Shown piece after piece: positions 16,614 to 26,507 of a stretch of 44,421 nt of DNA (the stretch's first letter is position 1; the number at the start of each line of letters is the position of its first letter). Source of the DNA: Verrucomicrobiota bacterium JB024 (GTDB lineage: Bacteria; Verrucomicrobiota; Verrucomicrobiia; Opitutales; Cerasicoccaceae); the NCBI GenBank assembly GCA_030673825.1, contig JAUTCS010000015.1, positions 1-44,421 on the forward strand, written 5' to 3'. Position numbers and translations under genes: made by a program. Below the pieces are notes generated by a model that was not told where the DNA came from, did not search any database, and saw only the letters and a program-made list of their open reading frames with translations.

Positions 16614-19600
16614 ATGCTAAAAATACGTTTCGCTCCGCTCGTGGCGCTCACCGGCGCTTTGCTCACCGCTTCCACCGCCGATGCCCTCACCTACCAGGAC
16701 TGGGTCTCGGGTTTCGCCTTCCCGATCGGCCAGGAAGGCCCGCTCATGAACCCGGACAAGGACCGGTACAACAACGCGCTGGAGTATGTGTTTGGGACAG
16801 ACCCACTCAGCGCCGATATCCCCGCCGGAGTCGGCCCGGTCATGGAGGGGCCCTTCACGGGGGCCAAGGTGGTCTTCCGCAAGCGGGCGGATCTGGACAG
16901 CGCGGCGACGTTCCAACTGGAGCGTTCCAGCTCGCTGGACAGTGACTCGTGGACGGACGTCGCCATCACCGTCTCCGGCCAGGTTGACCCGGACAACCCG
17001 GACGTGCTCATCTACCGGCAGCCCGTGCAGCCACCGCTGAACGCTGGCGAGCAGTTCTTCTACCGGCTGAACATCGTCGTGCCCTACTCGCCCGAGCTGG
17101 CCGCCAAGGTCCTGGTCGGCGTGGATGCGGGCTCGGCCTGGGACGGCATTCCCTCCATGGACAGCGCCTACATTTACCAGATCAATCCCGCCGTCAGCGA
17201 CACCGACGACACGCCCCAGAACAGCAAGTATCCGAAAGCCGCCGCGGCCGAGCAGGTCGCCTTTACCCAGAACCTGCTGGGCGACTACGCCTCGCAGCGC
17301 GCGCAGCCGCCTCGCCGCAGCTGGATGGGCTGGTTCCTGTGGGGTAACGGCACGCCGCCGCCCGGCCACGTGGCCGGTTATCCCTACAACGACCCGAACA
17401 ACTCCAACGTCACCCCGTGGGACTACTACGTGTGGCAGTACGAACCCACGGACGGTATCGACAACGGCTCGTGGACGCCCGTTCGCGTGGACCAGCAGCC
17501 CCTTTACATGCAGCCGCTGCGCCTGAACTACAACTGGGCCCCCGGCAAGTTCGGCTACCTGACCAAGCCGATGAAGTATTTCCCCGGCGAGGCCAAGTAC
17601 TGGCAGGAGAAGCAGATCGTGCGCGGGGTCAACCTCTCGCCCAACTACCCGTACTTCATCCAGTACGGCAACCGCGTGGACTTCGGCAGCGGGGACAACT
17701 ACCCCGACGCCTGGCGTGAATCCTGGCTGCGCATGAAGGTCCGCGCCCTGGAGACCCTCGTGCTCGTGCCCTCCGTCGTCGCCCCCGGTGACATGCTCAC
17801 CGACGAGATCTGGAACAACGTCGGCACCGCCCTGGAGCCTGACTATCAGCCCTTCCCCTACCCGGTCCTCAACTCCGCGCTCAAGCCGCAGGAGCAGACG
17901 CCCTACGCCATCCTCACCGACAAGATCGGCGACTGGCACGCCGACCTCGTCTGGGAAGGAACCAACCCCAGTATCTCCGCCTACGACAACTACCGCTACC
18001 GTCGCACAGCCTTTAACCAGCCCGGTCTCGGCAACTACCTGAAAATGACCGTCGCGCAGGGTTCGCCCTTCGTGTGGTGCGAGCTGAGCGCGAACCAGAC
18101 CGCGCCCGCCGACACGGACCGGTACATGATCTTCTACAACCTCATCCGCCAGAACCTCCAGGGCTCCATCGACAACAACACCGGCACCGACGCCGGGACC
18201 GTCTCCGGCGGCCCGCGCGAAGTTCCCGGCGTGACCGGCGTCAGCTACGTCCTGCTCTACGGCGACCAGAACAACCCGAACCAGTGGTTCCTGGAGAACA
18301 TCCCCGAGTTCCCCTATCGCCCGGACCCGAACAACGACCCGGAGAACGAGCAGCCCGGCGGCTTTAACCCGCCCGGCGCGCAGGACAATTACACGTACTT
18401 TGCGGTCTTCTATCGCACGGACACGGTCGAGCCCGTCACCGACGCCAACTCCGGCACCGACGCCCAGGGCAACCCGTACTTTTACCTGAAATTCACCGAT
18501 CCGGGCTTTAACGGCACGGACAAGAACTGGTTCGTCGTCGGCCAGGTGCCGGTCATGCGCTACTACCACACCGGCGTCACCCGCGACGCCAAGACCGTGC
18601 TCGACCAGGCCGCCCGCGACTGGGCCGACGAGATGGGCAAGTACGCCTTCAACTTCCTCACCGACACCGACGTGCGCTACAATGTGACCAACATGTACAA
18701 GGTCACCACGCACTTCGACGCGGCCTTCCAGAACCCCTTCGTCGTCGCCGGGGACGCTGCCGCCTCCGCTATGACCACGGATAATTCGAAGACCGTCATG
18801 GCACTCTTCCCGCACCACTACCAGCCCTTCACGCTCGGGCCGGACCTGACCAGCGCCAGCCGTACCGAGGTCGTCTGGGATCCGCTCCAGACCACCGGGA
18901 TCGACTTCCCCGCCGTGGACGCCCCGCCCAACGCCAACAAGAGCGAGCCCTCCGCCGACGCGCACTGGGACTACTGGCACCCACGCGGCAACCTCAAGAG
19001 CGTCGTCACCGGCTCCTTCACCGTGGAGTATCCGTTCCAGAATTTCCTCCCCGCCATGCCCGCGCCCAAGTGGGAGGATAACTACGCCCAGACCGGCATC
19101 CAGGTCGCCCTGCTCGACAACGTCAGCGGCTACACCCGCGTGACGGACGAGCCCACCGCCACCCTCACGGACCTGCGCCCCGGCGGCCAGGGCTCGGGTG
19201 CGGAGTTCAAGGTCCTGCTGGAGCCCTACACCGGTCGCGTGCTCCAGGTCGATGTCGTCAACCCCGGCTACGGCTACCCCGTGGGTAACCCGCCCGCCAC
19301 CTCCGAGGCCGAGTTCACCATCTCCGCCCCCAGCCTGCCCAGCGGCACCCAGGCCAAGGGCCGTGTGCAAACCGACGGCGAGGGCCGCGTCCTGGCCGTG
19401 TTCATGAACGACAAGGGCTCGGGCTACCGGACGACGATTTCCATCACCCAGGCGAACAACCCGAAGATCGACCCGGCCATCGTCGTGCCGCAGTTTGACT
19501 CCAGCAACAACGTCATCCCCGGCCCGGCCACGATCATCACCGGCGGCTCGGGCTACGACTTCACAGACACGGAGAACCCCGTCACCGCCGAGCTCATCGG

Positions 19601-22600
19601 CAACGGCTCCGGTGCGACCGTCCAGGTGGTCAAGCCGGGCGAGGTGTACGACATCGTCCGCACGAACATCGGCGGCTTTGACAGTGCCGGGCTGTATCCA
19701 ATTATCAATGACAGCCTGACCGAAACCGCAGCCAATATCCTCGTCGAAGTTCCCCCGCCCCCCGGCGGCGGCACCGCCCCGGACGTGGACCTCACCCTGA
19801 GCCCGACCGGCGCGCTCGTGGGCATTCTTATCGAAGACCCCGGCGAATACACGGCGCAGCCGACCAGCGCCTACTACGTCAACGACAACAACGTCCAGAT
19901 CGCCTGCACGATCTCGTACTTTGAAAACAACCAGGTGCTCAAGGTCGATCTCGGCCCCGAGCAGGACGCCGCGCTGAGCACGCGCAAGCAGCTGACCTTC
20001 GTCGGCGGCACCGCCGTCCGCCCGGCCGTCGCCTACGCCTACCCCGGCGCGTCCATCTCGAACATCGCCCTCACCGGCGGCGCTTCCACCGCCAGCTACG
20101 ACCATCCGGTCGAGCTCGTCATCACCGGTGGCGACGTTGGGCCGGGCTCAAGCGCGGGCACCTTTGCCATGCCGGAGTTTGACTGGAGCGTGGACGCCGA
20201 CGGCAAGCTCGTCCTCAACGGCTTCAAGAACGGCAACAACGGCTCGGGCTTCTGGGGACAGGCGCTCTTCCAGGTGCGCGGCGGGCGCGGCCACGACGCG
20301 GCCACGAGCGTCAACGTCGCCGCCGACGGCACCATCGCCAGCGTGGATGTCATCCGCCCCGGCTCGAATTACCCGACCGATCCCGGCGCGGTCGCCGCGG
20401 TCATCAACTCCTCCGGCGCGGGCGCGACCTTCCAGGTCAACGTCGATCCGGACGGCTCGGTCGGCTCGATCGACGTGCTCACCCCGGGTAGCGGTTACCC
20501 GACCGTCGTGACGCTTGAGTTGGTGGACGGACTGAACCCCGGCCCCAGCTCCGACGCCTTCCCGCCCCGCGGACCCTACGCGCAGATTGCCGCGCAGCCC
20601 GACGGCAGCGGCGGCCTCACCTCGCCCACCATCGTGAACGACTCCGCACAGCGTGGATACCTGCCCAACAGCGACGGCGAGACCTCTGTCGCGACCGGAC
20701 GGCTGTATCTGAAATACTATGACGTGCCGAACCGGCAGGTGCTCTCGCCCAGTTCGCAGGGCAAGGGCTTCGTCACCGCCTCGGTGCCCACGCAGATCAA
20801 CGTCGAGCAGCTCCTCTACGACAACATCATCGGCGACTACACCACCGCCATGTCCGACAGCGTGCGGCCCTTTGGCGGGGCTTTCGGCGGGCGTAGTGCC
20901 CCCGACGGTTATGGCCTGGGCAACCAGCTCTCGGCCACGACGAAGTCGGTTAACGTCCTCTACCACCTTCAGCAGCGCTACGCCGCCGAGGATCACCCCG
21001 AGGTCACGCCGAGCGGTTGGGCCTACACGCAGGGCTCCACGCCCTTCGTCGCCGATCCGCCGAACTACACCTATGAGCGCGACCTGCCCATCCTGCGCGA
21101 CCACAATCCGCTCTTCACGCTCAGCGGCGCGCTTGAGTCGTCGGTCCAGATGATGCAGCGCACGCTCAGCCTGCTCCAGCAGGACCCCGTTTATCACAAC
21201 AACCCGACCGAGTTCATGGACGAAGGCTCCATCAGCCAGACCTGGAAGATGGACTACTTCACGCTCTACGACACCTCCGTCGGGCGCATCCTGATCAACC
21301 CGACCGCGACCATCCCGGTCTATGGCGTGGTCAGCTCCGTCTTCGACCCGCCCGCCAATCCGCCGGACAACGCGGGCAAGACCGGCCTCAACGCCTGGAA
21401 ACCGGGCAAGCTCTGGAGCGGCTTCGGGGTCTCCGACCAGTGGAACGACCAGCACTACTTCTTCGGCTACTACCTGGGTGTGGCCGGCTGGGCCGCGATC
21501 TTTGACCACTCCTGGGACGCCTCCATCACCGGCAAGCCCTCCGACCTGTGGGCCTCCGAGGGCCAGATGGGCGCGGCCATGGAGCAGTGGTACCTCTCCG
21601 TCGCCTACGACCCGGACAACTCCGCCCTCATGAACGACATCTACGAGATCAGCGAGTTCACCTACCAGAAGCTGCCCTTCTTCGACCAGTGGACCGGCCA
21701 CGGCTGGGCCACGGGTATCCAGCCCGGCCCCGCCGGACTGCGCGACCCGCTGGTGAACTGGAACCTCGCGGTCAGCTCCGGCACCGGCAACTTCGGCTAC
21801 GGCGACGAGAATGAGAACTCCACCTGGGAAGGCCTCCAAGCCTACAGCGCGGCCATCCTCTGGGGCGCGGGCACGGACCGTAAGCCGCTCGTGGACGTGG
21901 GCCTGTACATGCTCGCCACCGGCATGACCGCCAGCGACCTGTACTTCCAGGACAAGAACTACAACCTCTCCGACAATCCGTCGCTGAACACCTACTCGTG
22001 GATTCCGGTCACGACGATCGCCTCCGCCGATGTGCCCAACAACGGCGGCAACGACTCGTACCCGGCCAATGCCACCTACAACGACGGCGCGCGCGAGGCT
22101 TTCTACATATCCGAGCCGTACTTCGGCGGCGAGGCCTCGGCGGGAATTTCCCTGTACCGCAAATTCGGACCGACGTTGAACAACTTCTTCTACGCCTACC
22201 CGACGGGGTCGAAGTTCATCCTCGCCTACCCGCCCACCGCCTGGACCCTCGGCATCTCGCGCAACTCCGACTACATGCGCAAATGGGCCGGGGCCATGAT
22301 GCGCGAAGAGTGGCGCGCCGCCCGCGACTCCGCCCTCTACCAGCCGGGCAACTGGCTGGGCATGGCCATGACATCCGCCCTCTCCGGCGTCCCGTACAAC
22401 CCCGGCGACGAACCGCTGAACGAGGCGGGCACCGCCCTCGACCCGAACGGGCCGGACCCGTACGTCAATCGCCTGTGGGCGAGCTGGGCCTCGCTCGACG
22501 GTGTGGCCGGGCGCGAAGCCCCGCGTCAGCCCGCCTTCACCGCGACCTCGACGCTGCACTTCATGCACGCGCTCGACGCCTACGGCACACCGGACTGGAC

Positions 22601-22862
22601 CTACCTCGGTCGCGCCACCGACAGCGGCGGTTCCGACGACGACGCCTCCATCCTCATGCTCGCGAGCTTCTCCAAGCTCTCCGAGGACGGCACGCAAGTC
22701 GAGACCACCTTCGTCGCCTTCAACCCCGGCTGGGAAGATCGCTACGCGGCCTTTGACCGCCTGGGCACGGACGGCTCCGTCGCCGCCGCCAATGTTTCCG
22801 GCACCATGACCGTCCCCCCGAAAAAGATGATCACCCTCACCCAGACCTTCCCCGTCAACTAG
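16614..22862 (+). CDS. Giant secreted GH81-like endo-beta-1,3-glucanase with inserted Gly-rich beta repeats
   Basis: A 2082-aa exported protein. The ATG at 16614 gives a signal peptide ('LVALTGALLTASTADA'). Residues 25-70 carry 'NPDKDRYNNALEYVFGTDPL', a module common on Verrucomicrobial secreted proteins. GH81 features then appear in order: 'LKMTVAQGSPFVWCE', 'NWFVVGQVPV', 'VMALFPHHYQPF', 'HPRGNLKSVVTGSF' and 'FLPAMPAPKW'. Residues about 815-1345 interrupt the domain with repeats such as 'PGYGYP', 'GSGYRTT', 'GSGYDFT', 'PGSNYPT' and 'PGSGYPT'. The catalytic barrel follows with 'WNDQHYFFGYYLGVAGWAA' (D1612), 'FDQWTGHGWATG' and 'ENENSTWEGLQA'. Known GH81 enzymes cut laminarin or other beta-1,3-glucans. 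The usual 'NQES-x-SE' motif reads 'NENSTWE', so one Glu is replaced by Asn1735 although E1734 is adjacent. Typical bacterial GH81s are 700-1000 aa. A three-hairpin element follows the stop. Confidence 0.8.
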   Translation: MLKIRFAPLVALTGALLTASTADALTYQDWVSGFAFPIGQEGPLMNPDKDRYNNALEYVFGTDPLSADIPAGVGPVMEGPFTGAKVVFRKRADLDSAATFQLERSSSLDSDSWTDVAITVSGQVDPDNPDVLIYRQPVQPPLNAGEQFFYRLNIVVPYSPELAAKVLVGVDAGSAWDGIPSMDSAYIYQINPAVSDTDDTPQNSKYPKAAAAEQVAFTQNLLGDYASQRAQPPRRSWMGWFLWGNGTPPPGHVAGYPYNDPNNSNVTPWDYYVWQYEPTDGIDNGSWTPVRVDQQPLYMQPLRLNYNWAPGKFGYLTKPMKYFPGEAKYWQEKQIVRGVNLSPNYPYFIQYGNRVDFGSGDNYPDAWRESWLRMKVRALETLVLVPSVVAPGDMLTDEIWNNVGTALEPDYQPFPYPVLNSALKPQEQTPYAILTDKIGDWHADLVWEGTNPSISAYDNYRYRRTAFNQPGLGNYLKMTVAQGSPFVWCELSANQTAPADTDRYMIFYNLIRQNLQGSIDNNTGTDAGTVSGGPREVPGVTGVSYVLLYGDQNNPNQWFLENIPEFPYRPDPNNDPENEQPGGFNPPGAQDNYTYFAVFYRTDTVEPVTDANSGTDAQGNPYFYLKFTDPGFNGTDKNWFVVGQVPVMRYYHTGVTRDAKTVLDQAARDWADEMGKYAFNFLTDTDVRYNVTNMYKVTTHFDAAFQNPFVVAGDAAASAMTTDNSKTVMALFPHHYQPFTLGPDLTSASRTEVVWDPLQTTGIDFPAVDAPPNANKSEPSADAHWDYWHPRGNLKSVVTGSFTVEYPFQNFLPAMPAPKWEDNYAQTGIQVALLDNVSGYTRVTDEPTATLTDLRPGGQGSGAEFKVLLEPYTGRVLQVDVVNPGYGYPVGNPPATSEAEFTISAPSLPSGTQAKGRVQTDGEGRVLAVFMNDKGSGYRTTISITQANNPKIDPAIVVPQFDSSNNVIPGPATIITGGSGYDFTDTENPVTAELIGNGSGATVQVVKPGEVYDIVRTNIGGFDSAGLYPIINDSLTETAANILVEVPPPPGGGTAPDVDLTLSPTGALVGILIEDPGEYTAQPTSAYYVNDNNVQIACTISYFENNQVLKVDLGPEQDAALSTRKQLTFVGGTAVRPAVAYAYPGASISNIALTGGASTASYDHPVELVITGGDVGPGSSAGTFAMPEFDWSVDADGKLVLNGFKNGNNGSGFWGQALFQVRGGRGHDAATSVNVAADGTIASVDVIRPGSNYPTDPGAVAAVINSSGAGATFQVNVDPDGSVGSIDVLTPGSGYPTVVTLELVDGLNPGPSSDAFPPRGPYAQIAAQPDGSGGLTSPTIVNDSAQRGYLPNSDGETSVATGRLYLKYYDVPNRQVLSPSSQGKGFVTASVPTQINVEQLLYDNIIGDYTTAMSDSVRPFGGAFGGRSAPDGYGLGNQLSATTKSVNVLYHLQQRYAAEDHPEVTPSGWAYTQGSTPFVADPPNYTYERDLPILRDHNPLFTLSGALESSVQMMQRTLSLLQQDPVYHNNPTEFMDEGSISQTWKMDYFTLYDTSVGRILINPTATIPVYGVVSSVFDPPANPPDNAGKTGLNAWKPGKLWSGFGVSDQWNDQHYFFGYYLGVAGWAAIFDHSWDASITGKPSDLWASEGQMGAAMEQWYLSVAYDPDNSALMNDIYEISEFTYQKLPFFDQWTGHGWATGIQPGPAGLRDPLVNWNLAVSSGTGNFGYGDENENSTWEGLQAYSAAILWGAGTDRKPLVDVGLYMLATGMTASDLYFQDKNYNLSDNPSLNTYSWIPVTTIASADVPNNGGNDSYPANATYNDGAREAFYISEPYFGGEASAGISLYRKFGPTLNNFFYAYPTGSKFILAYPPTAWTLGISRNSDYMRKWAGAMMREEWRAARDSALYQPGNWLGMAMTSALSGVPYNPGDEPLNEAGTALDPNGPDPYVNRLWASWASLDGVAGREAPRQPAFTATSTLHFMHALDAYGTPDWTYLGRATDSGGSDDDASILMLASFSKLSEDGTQVETTFVAFNPGWEDRYAAFDRLGTDGSVAAANVSGTMTVPPKKMITLTQTFPVN

Positions 22863-22869
22863 CAGGGCA

Positions 22870-22954
22870 GCAGGGCTTGCCCTGCACCCTCGATGCTCGC
22901 GCATCGGAATTGCTGCTCCAGCCGGAGTGCTTCCGCTAAGGCGGAAGCATGGGG
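22870..22954 (+). repeat. Three-hairpin 3' element, copy A
   Basis: It begins 8 bases after the GH81 stop. Stem 1 is GCAGGGC-TT-GCCCTGC (22870-22885), then the linker ACCCTCGA. Stem 2 is CGATGC-TCGC-GCATCG (22891-22906), with a short insert holding CTCC/GGAG. Stem 3 is TGCTTCCGC-TAAG-GCGGAAGCA (22928-22949), then TGGGG. Copy B at 41792-41859 has the same order, linker and orientation relative to its upstream gene. Confidence 0.7.
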
Positions 22955-22996
22955 TCGAGAAACTGCTGAAAGTTTAAAGCCAGTATATTTCTCAAA

Positions 22997-23035
22997 CAAA
23001 AATCCTCCGCTCCCGCTTGGGGCGGAGGATTTTTG
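22997..23035. terminator. Strong bidirectional terminator after GH81
   Basis: A perfect 14-bp stem, CAAAAATCCTCCGC with GCGGAGGATTTTTG, has an 11-base loop and T-tracts on both strands. It ends GH81 transcription. The rest of 23036-23331 holds no recognisable gene. Confidence 0.92.
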
Positions 23036-23168
23036 TGGGAACGTGCAGAAACAATCAGGTGAATCGATCGCAAGCCGGATCGTTTGTCACAGACACGTAT
23101 CCAAAATCAAATACAACGCACCAGACTAACGCCCCCTTCCCCTTTGCGCCTCTGCGGTTATAAACGAA

Positions 23169-23198
23169 AGAGGCGGGGAACAACAACTCCCCGCCTCT
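23169..23198 (-). terminator. Terminator of the glpF-glpK-glpD operon
   Basis: An 11-bp perfect stem AGAGGCGGGGA / TCCCCGCCTCT has an 8-base loop. On the minus strand it is followed by a T-rich run (TTTCGTTT), as expected for a terminator of the glp genes; on the plus strand there is no T-run. Confidence 0.75.
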
Positions 23199-23331
23199 CC
23201 TTGTGTGCTGGAACGCGTGCCGCCGCAAACGAAGCGGCTCCGCGTTCCTCTATGTTCTCACTGCGCTTGTCTCTCTGCTCTGTATTCTCTGCCGTTAGCT
23301 TTTCAGCTACTGCAAAAAGTTGAGGTGATGG

Positions 23332-24888
23332 TCAGAAGATGTACCCCCGGGCCAGACGTGAGTAAGCCTCGACCTGCTCGGCCTCCCAGGCGGCATCGCG
23401 CTTGAGTTCGCGGGCGAGCAGCTTGGCCACGACGGGCGCGATCTCGATCGACGCCTTGGCGTTGAGCAGAAGCGCCCGCGTGCGGCGCGCCAACACGTCC
23501 TCGACGGTGCGGGCCATTTCCTCGCGAGCGTGCCAGACGACTTCGGACTTCTGGTAAGGCAGCTCCGGGTGCAGGCCCTCGGCCAGCTTGGGGTCTTCCT
23601 TCTCCAGGGCCTGAATCTTCAACGCGTCGCAACCGTAGAGGGCGAGGTTCGCCTGCTTGACCTCGGCGCGTGTCCAGCCGTGGATGTGCATATCCTCGGT
23701 TTCGCAACGCCGGTCCTCCAGTCCGCCAAGGGTCTGGGCCTGGTCGATAACGTCCTCGGCCATCTTGCGGTAGGTCGTCCACTTGCCCCCGGTGAGCGTG
23801 ATCAGCCCGCTACCGCTGACGATGATGCTGTGGTCGCGTGACAGCGCGGCGGTGTCGGTGCCGTCCCCGGCCTTCACCAGCGGACGAAGCCCCGCGAAAA
23901 TGCTCAGCACATCGTTGGGCGTGGGGTCTTCGGCCAGGTACTTGCAAGCGTGCGTGAGGACGAAGTCCCGCTCCTCGGGCAGCGCGCGCGGCTCCAGGCT
24001 GTGGGTGGGCAACGGCGTGTCGGTGGTGCCAACGACGACATGGTCGTGCCACGGCACCGCGAAGAGCACGCGCCCGTCCGCGGTCTTGGGGATCATGATG
24101 GCCGAGGAGCCGGGTAGGAAACGCTTCGGCAACACGATGTGGATGCCCTGGCTGACGGCGATGATGTCCTTGGCCTTCGGCTCGTCCATCTTGCGCATAT
24201 CGTCGGCGAAGACGCCGGTGGCGTTGATGACCGTCTTGGCCCGCACGGTGAAGAGCTTGTCGCTCTCCAGGTCGTGAATCTCGACCCCGGCCACAACGCC
24301 GTTTTCCTTCACCAGACCAACGCAGCGGCAGTAGTTCAGCACCGCGGCACCCAGCCCCTCCGCAGTCTGCGCGAGGTTCACCGCCAGGCGCGAATCGTCG
24401 AACTGCCCGTCATGGTAGATGACGCCGCCCACGAGGTTTTCCTGCTCGACCGTGGGGATCTCCTTAATGGTTTCCTCGCGGCTGAGGTGGTGCGAAGGGG
24501 CCAGTCCTAGCTTGCCGGCGAGCTGGTCATAGACCTTCATCCCGATGCCGTAGAACGGCCCTTCCCACCAGGAGTAGTTCGGGATAACGAAGGCCTGCGA
24601 ATGCACAAGGTGGGGCGCGTTCTGGCTCAGGCGGCCGCGCTCACGCAGGGCCTCCAGCACGAGCGAGACATTACCCTGCTGGAGATAGCGCACGCCGCCG
24701 TGCACGAGCTTGGTCGAGCGGCTGGACGTGCCCTTGGCGAAGTCCGCCTGCTCAAAGAGCGCGACGCTGTGCCCGCGCGAGGCGGCGTCAACAGCGGCTC
24801 CGAGCCCGGAGGCCCCGCCGCCGATGATGACGACATCGAAAGGTTTATCCGCGGACTGGGCGCGGTCGAGGGAAGTAGTTCTGTTCAT
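23332..24888 (-). CDS. glpD: Glycerol-3-phosphate dehydrogenase, FAD-dependent
   Basis: A 518-aa flavoprotein that oxidises sn-glycerol 3-phosphate to dihydroxyacetone phosphate at the inner membrane and passes electrons to quinone. The FAD-binding motif 'VVIIGGGASGLGAAVDAASRG' stretch begins near residue 18, followed by 'GTSSRSTKLVHGGVRYLQ', which is typical of GlpD/GlpA. Other family patches are 'FYGIGMKVYDQLAGKLGL', 'KTVINATGVFADDMR', 'DGRVLFAVPWHDHVVVGTTDT' and 'TLTGGKWTTYRKMAEDVID'. The C-terminal DAO cap domain is complete. It is the last gene of the glpFKD operon, 60 nt after glpK, and is controlled by the DeoR sites at 27384-27501. The single-subunit length fits aerobic GlpD. Confidence 0.96.
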   Translation of the reverse strand: MNRTTSLDRAQSADKPFDVVIIGGGASGLGAAVDAASRGHSVALFEQADFAKGTSSRSTKLVHGGVRYLQQGNVSLVLEALRERGRLSQNAPHLVHSQAFVIPNYSWWEGPFYGIGMKVYDQLAGKLGLAPSHHLSREETIKEIPTVEQENLVGGVIYHDGQFDDSRLAVNLAQTAEGLGAAVLNYCRCVGLVKENGVVAGVEIHDLESDKLFTVRAKTVINATGVFADDMRKMDEPKAKDIIAVSQGIHIVLPKRFLPGSSAIMIPKTADGRVLFAVPWHDHVVVGTTDTPLPTHSLEPRALPEERDFVLTHACKYLAEDPTPNDVLSIFAGLRPLVKAGDGTDTAALSRDHSIIVSGSGLITLTGGKWTTYRKMAEDVIDQAQTLGGLEDRRCETEDMHIHGWTRAEVKQANLALYGCDALKIQALEKEDPKLAEGLHPELPYQKSEVVWHAREEMARTVEDVLARRTRALLLNAKASIEIAPVVAKLLARELKRDAAWEAEQVEAYSRLARGYIF

Positions 24889-24948
24889 AATGAATATTTC
24901 TTTGGCGTTGAGTGAGTGTAGTGAATAACGGATACAGTCAGGAGCTTA

Positions 24949-26457
24949 TTACTCCTCGGCGGCTTCCTCCCAGTTCTTGGCGCGTTCGAGGGCCTTTTCC
25001 CAGCCTTGGCGCAGCGGGGTCATCTCCTCGGGCGAGCGCTTCGGCTCGAAGGTGCTCTGCGTCTCCCAGGACTGGCGGATGGCGTCGCGGCTCTCCCAGA
25101 AGCCCACGGCCAGCCCGGCCAGGTAGGCCGCCCCGAGCGCGGTCGTCTCGATGCACTTGGGGCGCAGGACCGCGCACTGGAGCAGGTCCGCCTGGAACTG
25201 CAACAGCGGGTCGCTGCGGCAGGCTCCACCGTCCACGCGCAGCTCCTTCAGCGAAAGGCCGCTGTCTTTTTCCATCGCTGCGATGAGGTCCGCGCTCTGG
25301 AAAGCGATGGACTCAAGCGCGGCGCGGCAGATATGGGCGCGGTTCGTGCCTCGGGTGATGCCGAGCGCGGCACCACGGGCATACGGGTCCCAGTGCGGAG
25401 CGCCCAGCCCGGCGAAGGCTGGTACGAGGAACAGCCCGCCGGCGTTCTCCACCGAGCCGGCCAGCCGGTCGAGCTCCTGTGCGGTGCGCACGAGCTGAAG
25501 TTCGTCGCGGATCCACTGGACGACGGCCCCGCCGATGAAGACCGAGCCCTCCAGCGCGTATTCGGTCTTGTCGCCGATGCGCCAGGCCACCGTGGTGAGC
25601 AGGTTGTTCTTCGAGCGCACGGGTTTCTCGCCCATGTTCATGAGCAGGAAGCAGCCGGTGCCGTAGGTGTTCTTGGCCATGCCGGGCGAGAAGCAGGCCT
25701 GGCCGAAGAGCGCCGCGTGCTGGTCGCCCGCGATGCCCGCAATGGGAGCGCCGCCGGGATAGAGGTTGTGCTGCACGTGCCCGTAGATTTCGGAGCAGGA
25801 CTTGATCTCCGGCAGCATGCTGCGTGGGATGCCGAAGAGCTCCAGCATGTCGTCGTCCCAGTCATCTTTTTCGAGATTGTACAAAAGTGTACGGGAGGCA
25901 TTCGTCACGTCGGTGACGTGGACCTTGCGCCCGGTCAGTTGCCAGATCAGCCAGGTGTCCACCGTGCCCATGAGCAGCCTGCCCTCTTCGGCCTTCTTGC
26001 GCGCGCCGTCCACGTTTTCCAGAATCCAGCGCACCTTCGTTCCGGAGAAATACGGGTCCAGACGCAGGCCGGTCTTTTCAGTCACCATTTGCTCGTGGCC
26101 GTCCTGCTTGAGCTTGCGGCAGTAGTCGGCGGTGCGCCGATCCTGCCAGACGATGGCGTTGTAAACAGGGCGACCAGTGTGCTTGTCCCACACGACGGTG
26201 GTTTCGCGCTGGTTGGTCACGCCGACGGCGGCGATCGCATCCGTCGTGAGGTCCGCGCGGGAAATCGCCTCGGCTGCGGTCGAGCTCTGGCTGGACCAGA
26301 TCTCCATCGGGTCGTGCTCGACCCAGCCGGGCTTGGGGTAAATTTGGTGGAATTCCTTTTGCGCGACGGCGGCGACATGCCCGTCGTGATCGAAAACAAT
26401 GGAACGGGAGCTGGTGGTTCCCTGGTCGAAGGCGAGGATGTACTTGTGTTTGGACAT
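24949..26457 (-). CDS. glpK: Glycerol kinase
   Basis: A 502-aa FGGY kinase that phosphorylates glycerol with ATP in the cytoplasm, trapping it as sn-glycerol 3-phosphate. It begins '[22 protein letters not shown]', followed by '[14 protein letters not shown]', '[18 protein letters not shown]', '[14 protein letters not shown]', '[13 protein letters not shown]' and '[16 protein letters not shown]'. The FGGY signature region is '[21 protein letters not shown]' in part. Length is the family norm. It lies 50 nt after glpF and 60 nt before glpD. Its leader (ACCCACCC before the ATG) has no Shine-Dalgarno, like its neighbours. Confidence 0.97.
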   Translation of the reverse strand: MSKHKYILAFDQGTTSSRSIVFDHDGHVAAVAQKEFHQIYPKPGWVEHDPMEIWSSQSSTAAEAISRADLTTDAIAAVGVTNQRETTVVWDKHTGRPVYNAIVWQDRRTADYCRKLKQDGHEQMVTEKTGLRLDPYFSGTKVRWILENVDGARKKAEEGRLLMGTVDTWLIWQLTGRKVHVTDVTNASRTLLYNLEKDDWDDDMLELFGIPRSMLPEIKSCSEIYGHVQHNLYPGGAPIAGIAGDQHAALFGQACFSPGMAKNTYGTGCFLLMNMGEKPVRSKNNLLTTVAWRIGDKTEYALEGSVFIGGAVVQWIRDELQLVRTAQELDRLAGSVENAGGLFLVPAFAGLGAPHWDPYARGAALGITRGTNRAHICRAALESIAFQSADLIAAMEKDSGLSLKELRVDGGACRSDPLLQFQADLLQCAVLRPKCIETTALGAAYLAGLAVGFWESRDAIRQSWETQSTFEPKRSPEEMTPLRQGWEKALERAKNWEEAAEE

Positions 26458-26507
26458 AGTTACGGGTGGGTCAGAGGTTCAAGCGGTGAGTGAGAACGTA
26501 GAGTTAT

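Noticed and set aside
16617-22904. Two very long minus-strand open frames (about 1160 and 920 codons) opposite the GH81 gene.
   Set aside because: They are shadow frames from high GC at third codon positions; the translations are Gly/Val/Arg/Asp-rich with no domain or signal peptide.
22958-22977. GAAACTGCTGAAAGTTT after the GH81 gene resembles the LacI operator.
   Set aside because: It lacks the palindrome centre and lies downstream of a gene, before a terminator, with no promoter.
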